This document shows positions 61,901 through 64,000 of a stretch of DNA of 64,000 bases, one piece after another. Location: positions 154,829 through 218,828 of the forward strand of contig JAIFNA010000006.1 in assembly GCA_020048055.1 (NCBI GenBank), read 5' to 3'. The position numbers and the translations under genes were made by a program. This DNA comes from Arcobacter sp. Its GTDB lineage: Bacteria > Campylobacterota > Campylobacteria > Campylobacterales > Arcobacteraceae. The number at the start of each line of letters is the position of its first letter. Within the stretch, counting starts at the first letter, position 1. The notes below the pieces were generated by a model that saw only the letters and a program-made list of their open reading frames with translations, had not been told where the DNA came from and ran no database searches.

Positions 61901-64000
61901 CCATAAATCTAGGACTTAGTTATAGTGAAAATAGTAGCGATGGACACAGCTATAATGAAGCGGATAATTCAGTTTATAAGTACCAAGATGGAGGAGCAAC
62001 AGGAAATATTCAGATACTCAATGTTGAAAACTTTGAAGGTGGAAGCGCAGATGATATCATATATGGAAATAGCAGTGCAAACACACTTATAGGTCGAGAA
62101 GGAAGTGATACATTTAGAGGTGGTGCTGGCGATGATGCTATCGTTGGTGGGATAGCATCGATTAATACTTTGGGTAATATTAGTACAAACAGTGACACAG
62201 CTATTGACACGATAGATTACTCACATTTAATAAACAGTGGTATTTCAGTTAACTATAACGGATCGGAGACAACTAGTAATGATGATGATAGTTCAATAAA
62301 TATTGGCTATGTTTTAAATGATGGGGAAAATGGAGCCGATAGACTTTATGGGATTGAAAATATCATAGGTACAAGTGTAAATGATACCATTATTGGTGAT
62401 ACCAATGATGAGATAGCAAATGTTTTTGATGGACGAGATGGTAATGACTTTATAAATGGTGGAAATGGTATAGACACTGTAATTGGTGGAAATGGAGATG
62501 ATACTCTAGCCGGAGGACTTGGTAATGATGTTATTTATGGTGGTAACACATCTACTGATTCAAATTCTGACACTAGTTTAAATGATACAGTTGACTACAA
62601 ATTAAGAACGGAAAGTCTAACTGGAACACTAAGTGAAGGTGGAACGCTTACTGTTGGTGGAAGCGAAGAGGATAAAATTTTTGGAATAGAAAATATTATT
62701 GGCGGAAGCGGAAATGATACTTTTACTGGAAGTAGTGCCAATAACACGCTCATGGGTGGTAATGGTGATGATACTATTGCAGGTGGAGCTGGAAATGATT
62801 ATATTGATGGCGGAGCTCATACAAATGGTACGGGAGATACAATAAGTTATGCCTATATCACAACTGATATTGATGGCGTTATTGTAAATCTTGGAACACA
62901 AAGTGGCATTGAAACAATAAGTTCTGTTGTTTCAACCGACACTATAGTCAATATTGAAAATGTTTTGGGAAGTAAAAATAATGACATCATTACTGGTAAC
63001 AGCGTTAATAATACGCTTAACGGGCAAGATGGTGCCGATACTTTTTACAGAAGTAAAGGAGTTGATACACTTGATGGTGGAGCTGGTGCTGATACGGTTG
63101 ATTATAGTATAGCATTAGGAAATAGTTTAAATGCTACTGTGACAGAAAAAATTATTTTAAGTTCAAGCGACAACGGCTCTGCATCAACATATACTATCGA
63201 TAAAAATGATGGAGGAGTGGATACTCTTACTAATATCGAAACAATCAAAGGAAGCGATAGTAATGATACTTTAGGTGGTAGCACATTATCTGATACCTTT
63301 TATGGAAATGATGGAGATGATAAGCTAACTGGAAACGATGGAGATGATTTATTGTTTGGAGATAATGGAAGTGATATTTTTGTCACTACATCTTCTAGTG
63401 ATGGAGCTGATAATTATGACGGTGGGGCTGGATTTGATACTGCAGATTATAGTGCTTCAGCTGGAGCAATAAGTGTAAGCCTAGCTGGCTCAGCTACTGC
63501 AACAGTAACAGTTGCTAGCGGCAATAATGATATTATTAAAAATATAGAAAATATCATTGGAAGCGGACAAAATGATTCAATCTTAGGAGATGAGTTATCA
63601 AATATACTTGATGGTGGAGCTGGTGCTGATACTCTTGATGGTGGAGCTGGAGCTGATACTATTAGGGGTGGAGCTGGTGATGATTTGATTAAAATGGCTA
63701 CCAATCAAACAGCAAATGATTCAATTGACGGCGGAGATGATATTGATACCATTGATTACAGTGAAATTGGACAAAATATCTCTTTAATCCTCAGTGAAAA
63801 TGCGGATATATCTGTAAATGTTGGAACTAATAATGGTGACCATAGAATCAAAAAGATTGAAAATGTAATTGGTGGAAGTGCTAACGATACTTTAATAGGT
63901 GATTCGCTAGCAAACACAATCGATGGTGGTGTTGGCAATGATGTTTTAGGTGGTGGAGCTGGTAATGATAAGCTTCTAGGTGGAGCTGGTGATGATACTT
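55996..64000 (+). CDS. Giant RTX calcium-binding protein (type I secreted, 3' end outside window)
   Basis: The frame runs open for at least 2668 codons to the window edge, with AGGGGA before ATG 55996. I read every codon and found neither a stop nor a cysteine. There is no Sec signal, as expected for type I secretion, whose signal would be at the unseen C terminus. Residues 1-100 form a compact start with G-G-D-I-V-L-T-M-P-N-G-S-T-I-T-F, similar in style to the prefix domains of BapA/LapA-type adhesins. An acidic Pro/Glu linker covers about 130-195, and a non-repetitive domain about 210-490. From residue about 493 RTX nonapeptides (G-G-x-G-x-D-x-U-x) alternate with 19 cassettes. Such proteins are surface adhesins or S-layer-like proteins; no transporter genes are in view. 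Confidence 0.92.
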   Translation, partial: MAKDKQITTNSSTNKNKIVSYKDGKVIINALPKDGESEAVYARPGDEILMDINGINIDDLETRLVGGDIVLTMPNGSTITFVSMALMGYSENAPFFNSAGKRVSLDKVLSNIEEINNVPLDAVITNTKVEVTTDAISDDGEPTPPKAPEEVNARVASIVEELNENDAQNKDESKGKFEDEPVEAPEVVAVPFTDDSSSSATKNDIAPSQIEGVMPTLKFDINIQHIFKLEKNLGSGSTLYKEVSGGGGSTYLNSYPNDVLPSELKQQSDAEILDYGSVSGSNTNYTKLVINADNSTYMDENFVSRTIKLTPQHPEGFRLSKITISELKSGVSIVDGVSDGSNSYTITRAEYDEAGNLTKAGFVEKNGFIEFAIKYGRDLDVDFAMKIEGQSDFDVAEGTKAGIKTPIKTSVTYDTEYGINIREVDPGLNATYIYDPVLRADGTTIGNGFVLATNINDNIITMAQLSTTVNGSIARDVISAPTISVNDTVYGNKGNDTISSGNGDDYIDAGDDNDIVDGGNGMDTIFGGSGLDTVTSGNGDDYVDGGIGNDTINFSQFVPSASSSLGVMLDLSVSMAQNTNEGMDTILNIENVIGSGYADTIRGDVFSNIIDGGASKDKLYGMGGKDTIYGDTGNDVIDGGDDNDILYGGSADYSATSGDDTFIASGGSDTIFGSDGNDTVDFSLKSDSVELNLGELSNTTTGYAQVKENGSDTSQLYNIENIIGSLANDSITGDSGINTIFGSLGDDYLNGGDGADTLDGGIGNDTLIGGNGIDKLFGGAGNDLADYSSSLGGIKVDMTNTTQEVSSDGLGNFDDLDSIERVIGTDSTDTIIGGDVSETFMSGNSADTLYGRGGDDTLYSGFGDDILDGGSGADSLDGGDGDDILSGGAGADILLAGNGDDILSGGAGDDLLDGGDGTDVVDYSTEGGENLYINLSPDSSPLEVSLSQGIDTFIGIENVIAGLKDDTIIGTAGKNILDGRGGNDTLVGKGASSQETADTLKGGTGEDYVSFDFLTGDTSTTGVSVDLANAGAQDTGKGGWVKLETIENAEGSILKDVLKGNDLDNVLKGLSGDDTLKGLGGSDKLYGGDGKDTLDGGTGDDSIFGGKGVDTVDYSGGGAILFNGNLTTAQVIHDGFRDSVYDVENIYGSAYEDSIRGITADQNYNISQEIEPLNTTLKSSDKLDITIDGVKISSTFGSAIVTFDSNNDGISDGTFTLSNGLTNDNKLTFLIDAINNASSPLSSILTAASSDNGIILNNDGIHEFTNIEISLTNSMDIKRVFVSDNSLNNIIEGNVGNDYIDGGAGDDIIYGFENSSRSRTESTSGDADTLLGGSGNDTIYGQNGNDSIYGNSGNDILDGGQGEDLINGGTGNDTIDGGVGNDTIDYSDRSESVVGTLNIVATGSNFTVGVSEIDSVKNIENIVGGTGNDTLTGSSAINTIQSGLGDDILSGGTGNDYLDGGSHTTSGGGQSSDDAGTGKGDWADYSTRNEAANINLALNKAILNTDNNAGFNETSDEKDTIVNIENIKGTSVNDTIVGNEYKNTLDGHEGSDTFFSTKGDDVFVGGDDSASDDVDVLDFKDQLQGIVLTSTDTTTTKYTVATTYTADGVNTNYINKATGIEEIKGSNYSDTFSGGNLADTFIGGAGNDLFKTISTTDGSDKYDGGADIDTADYSAIMTNSDATLDGIKVTLNSSTEATVTVNGIATDLIKNIENIIGTANNDSILGDNGVNILDGGAGNDTLAGGEGNDTLIGGAGSDTADYSLRNSSIVGTLAVSTNNLGANFTVGGVETDKLVGVENLIGGSANDILIGSSEANTIQGGAGDDTLDGGGANTGIDSLVGGDGADIFIVRASGSTTYDGSTNADSAVDTVDFSIVAATQKLVVNLATNSFQLNGTNITGTTFFGIEGAIGGAQDDTMAGTNGANILKGGAGNDTLNGGGASGVEYDILDGGDGGEDFVSYANATTSVTINLGLSYSENSSDGHSYNEADNSVYKYQDGGATGNIQILNVENFEGGSADDIIYGNSSANTLIGREGSDTFRGGAGDDAIVGGIASINTLGNISTNSDTAIDTIDYSHLINSGISVNYNGSETTSNDDDSSINIGYVLNDGENGADRLYGIENIIGTSVNDTIIGDTNDEIANVFDGRDGNDFINGGNGIDTVIGGNGDDTLAGGLGNDVIYGGNTSTDSNSDTSLNDTVDYKLRTESLTGTLSEGGTLTVGGSEEDKIFGIENIIGGSGNDTFTGSSANNTLMGGNGDDTIAGGAGNDYIDGGAHTNGTGDTISYAYITTDIDGVIVNLGTQSGIETISSVVSTDTIVNIENVLGSKNNDIITGNSVNNTLNGQDGADTFYRSKGVDTLDGGAGADTVDYSIALGNSLNATVTEKIILSSSDNGSASTYTIDKNDGGVDTLTNIETIKGSDSNDTLGGSTLSDTFYGNDGDDKLTGNDGDDLLFGDNGSDIFVTTSSSDGADNYDGGAGFDTADYSASAGAISVSLAGSATATVTVASGNNDIIKNIENIIGSGQNDSILGDELSNILDGGAGADTLDGGAGADTIRGGAGDDLIKMATNQTANDSIDGGDDIDTIDYSEIGQNISLILSENADISVNVGTNNGDHRIKKIENVIGGSANDTLIGDSLANTIDGGVGNDVLGGGAGNDKLLGGAGDDT
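57475..64000 (+). repeat. Array of 19 two-part RTX cassettes inside the giant protein
   Basis: Each cassette has a D-(Y/F)-S type segment (first at 57655; mostly V/I/A-D-Y-S), 25-50 variable residues, then an I-E-N-I-I-G type segment. The latter begins at 57757, 58147, 58447, 58858, 59128, 59419, 60247, 60562, 60850, 61126, 61381, 61708, 62020, 62350, 62683, 62950, 63232, 63541 and 63853. The I-E-N segment is followed by N-D-T-I-x-G and one to four G-G-x-G-N-D-T-L units. Spacing is mostly 255-411 bp; one 828-bp gap holds an inserted domain. DNA identity between copies is only moderate, so the repeat is old. Confidence 0.85.

Noticed and set aside
57162..63938. Several 60-127 codon minus-strand frames under the RTX gene
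   Set aside because: Low-complexity antisense translations of the Gly/Asp-rich repeats; the plus-strand frame is continuous and coherent.
57475..64000. CRISPR array or satellite DNA
   Set aside because: The repeats are in-frame protein repeats with diverged DNA and variable spacing, not identical short repeats with unique spacers.

Overview
The window is about 64 kb of AT-rich bacterial DNA that reads as a Campylobacterota (epsilonproteobacterial) chromosome. Supporting gene content: a split four-subunit pyruvate:ferredoxin oxidoreductase in the order porC-porD-porA-porB, a major porin ending in Phe, a CsgG-like/LPP20 lipoprotein pair, an ArsP-ArsR unit, a COG3400-type TrkA-C protein beside an aminotransferase and murC, class II DAHP synthase next to transaldolase, and a sensor kinase with the HQWRQP H-box common in this phylum. 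I cannot place the genus from the sequence alone. No rRNA, phage, IS element or CRISPR array is visible. Genes are packed tightly, with many ATGA or TGATG overlaps.

Layout. 1-8.8 kb: 3' part of truA, gpsA, the CsgG-like/LPP20 pair, an NFACT protein, prfA, rpsT, glmM, lspA. 9-15.5 kb: major porin, ppnP, porCDAB, a HAD phosphatase and a DsrE-like secreted protein. 15.5-22 kb: rplT and rpmI, then an arsenic-resistance region in two minus-strand units (arsP-arsR, and arsB/arsC/small thioredoxin). These units share an identical 17-bp palindrome upstream and are separated by an uncharacterised secreted protein, an antitoxin-like gene and a ParE-type toxin-antitoxin pair. A bacterial SRP RNA lies at about 21.92-22.03 kb. 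22-33 kb: pilin-like, aroG, tal and a membrane protein; then the COG3400 protein, aminotransferase, conserved protein and murC; then tsaD, an alpha/beta hydrolase, dxr and cdsA; then tRNA-Ser(GGA). 33-41 kb: a minus-strand MoxR-DUF58-BatA-BatB-BatC-BatD operon that ends in a TPR/glycosyltransferase-like protein. 41-56 kb: rpmE-rsmI, a DUF1566-like secreted protein, a sensor kinase/response regulator/AEC transporter/asnB/YqaA operon, metH, a Sel1-repeat protein, a lipoprotein and a flavoprotein.

56-64 kb is one open frame from 55996 to the right edge (at least 2668 codons, no stop, no cysteine codon seen). It encodes the N-terminal part of a giant RTX calcium-binding protein, almost certainly exported by a type I system whose genes are not in view. 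The RTX part consists of 19 two-part cassettes: an acidic D-(Y/F)-S type segment, then an I-E-N-(I/V)-(I/V)-G type segment, then glycine/aspartate nonapeptides.

The least ordinary signals are this cassette architecture; a duplicated intergenic hairpin element in front of gpsA and the DsrE-like gene; the paired ars palindromes; the SRP RNA; a hairpin whose loop matches the anti-Shine-Dalgarno sequence; and a 7-bp tandem repeat in the porin leader.
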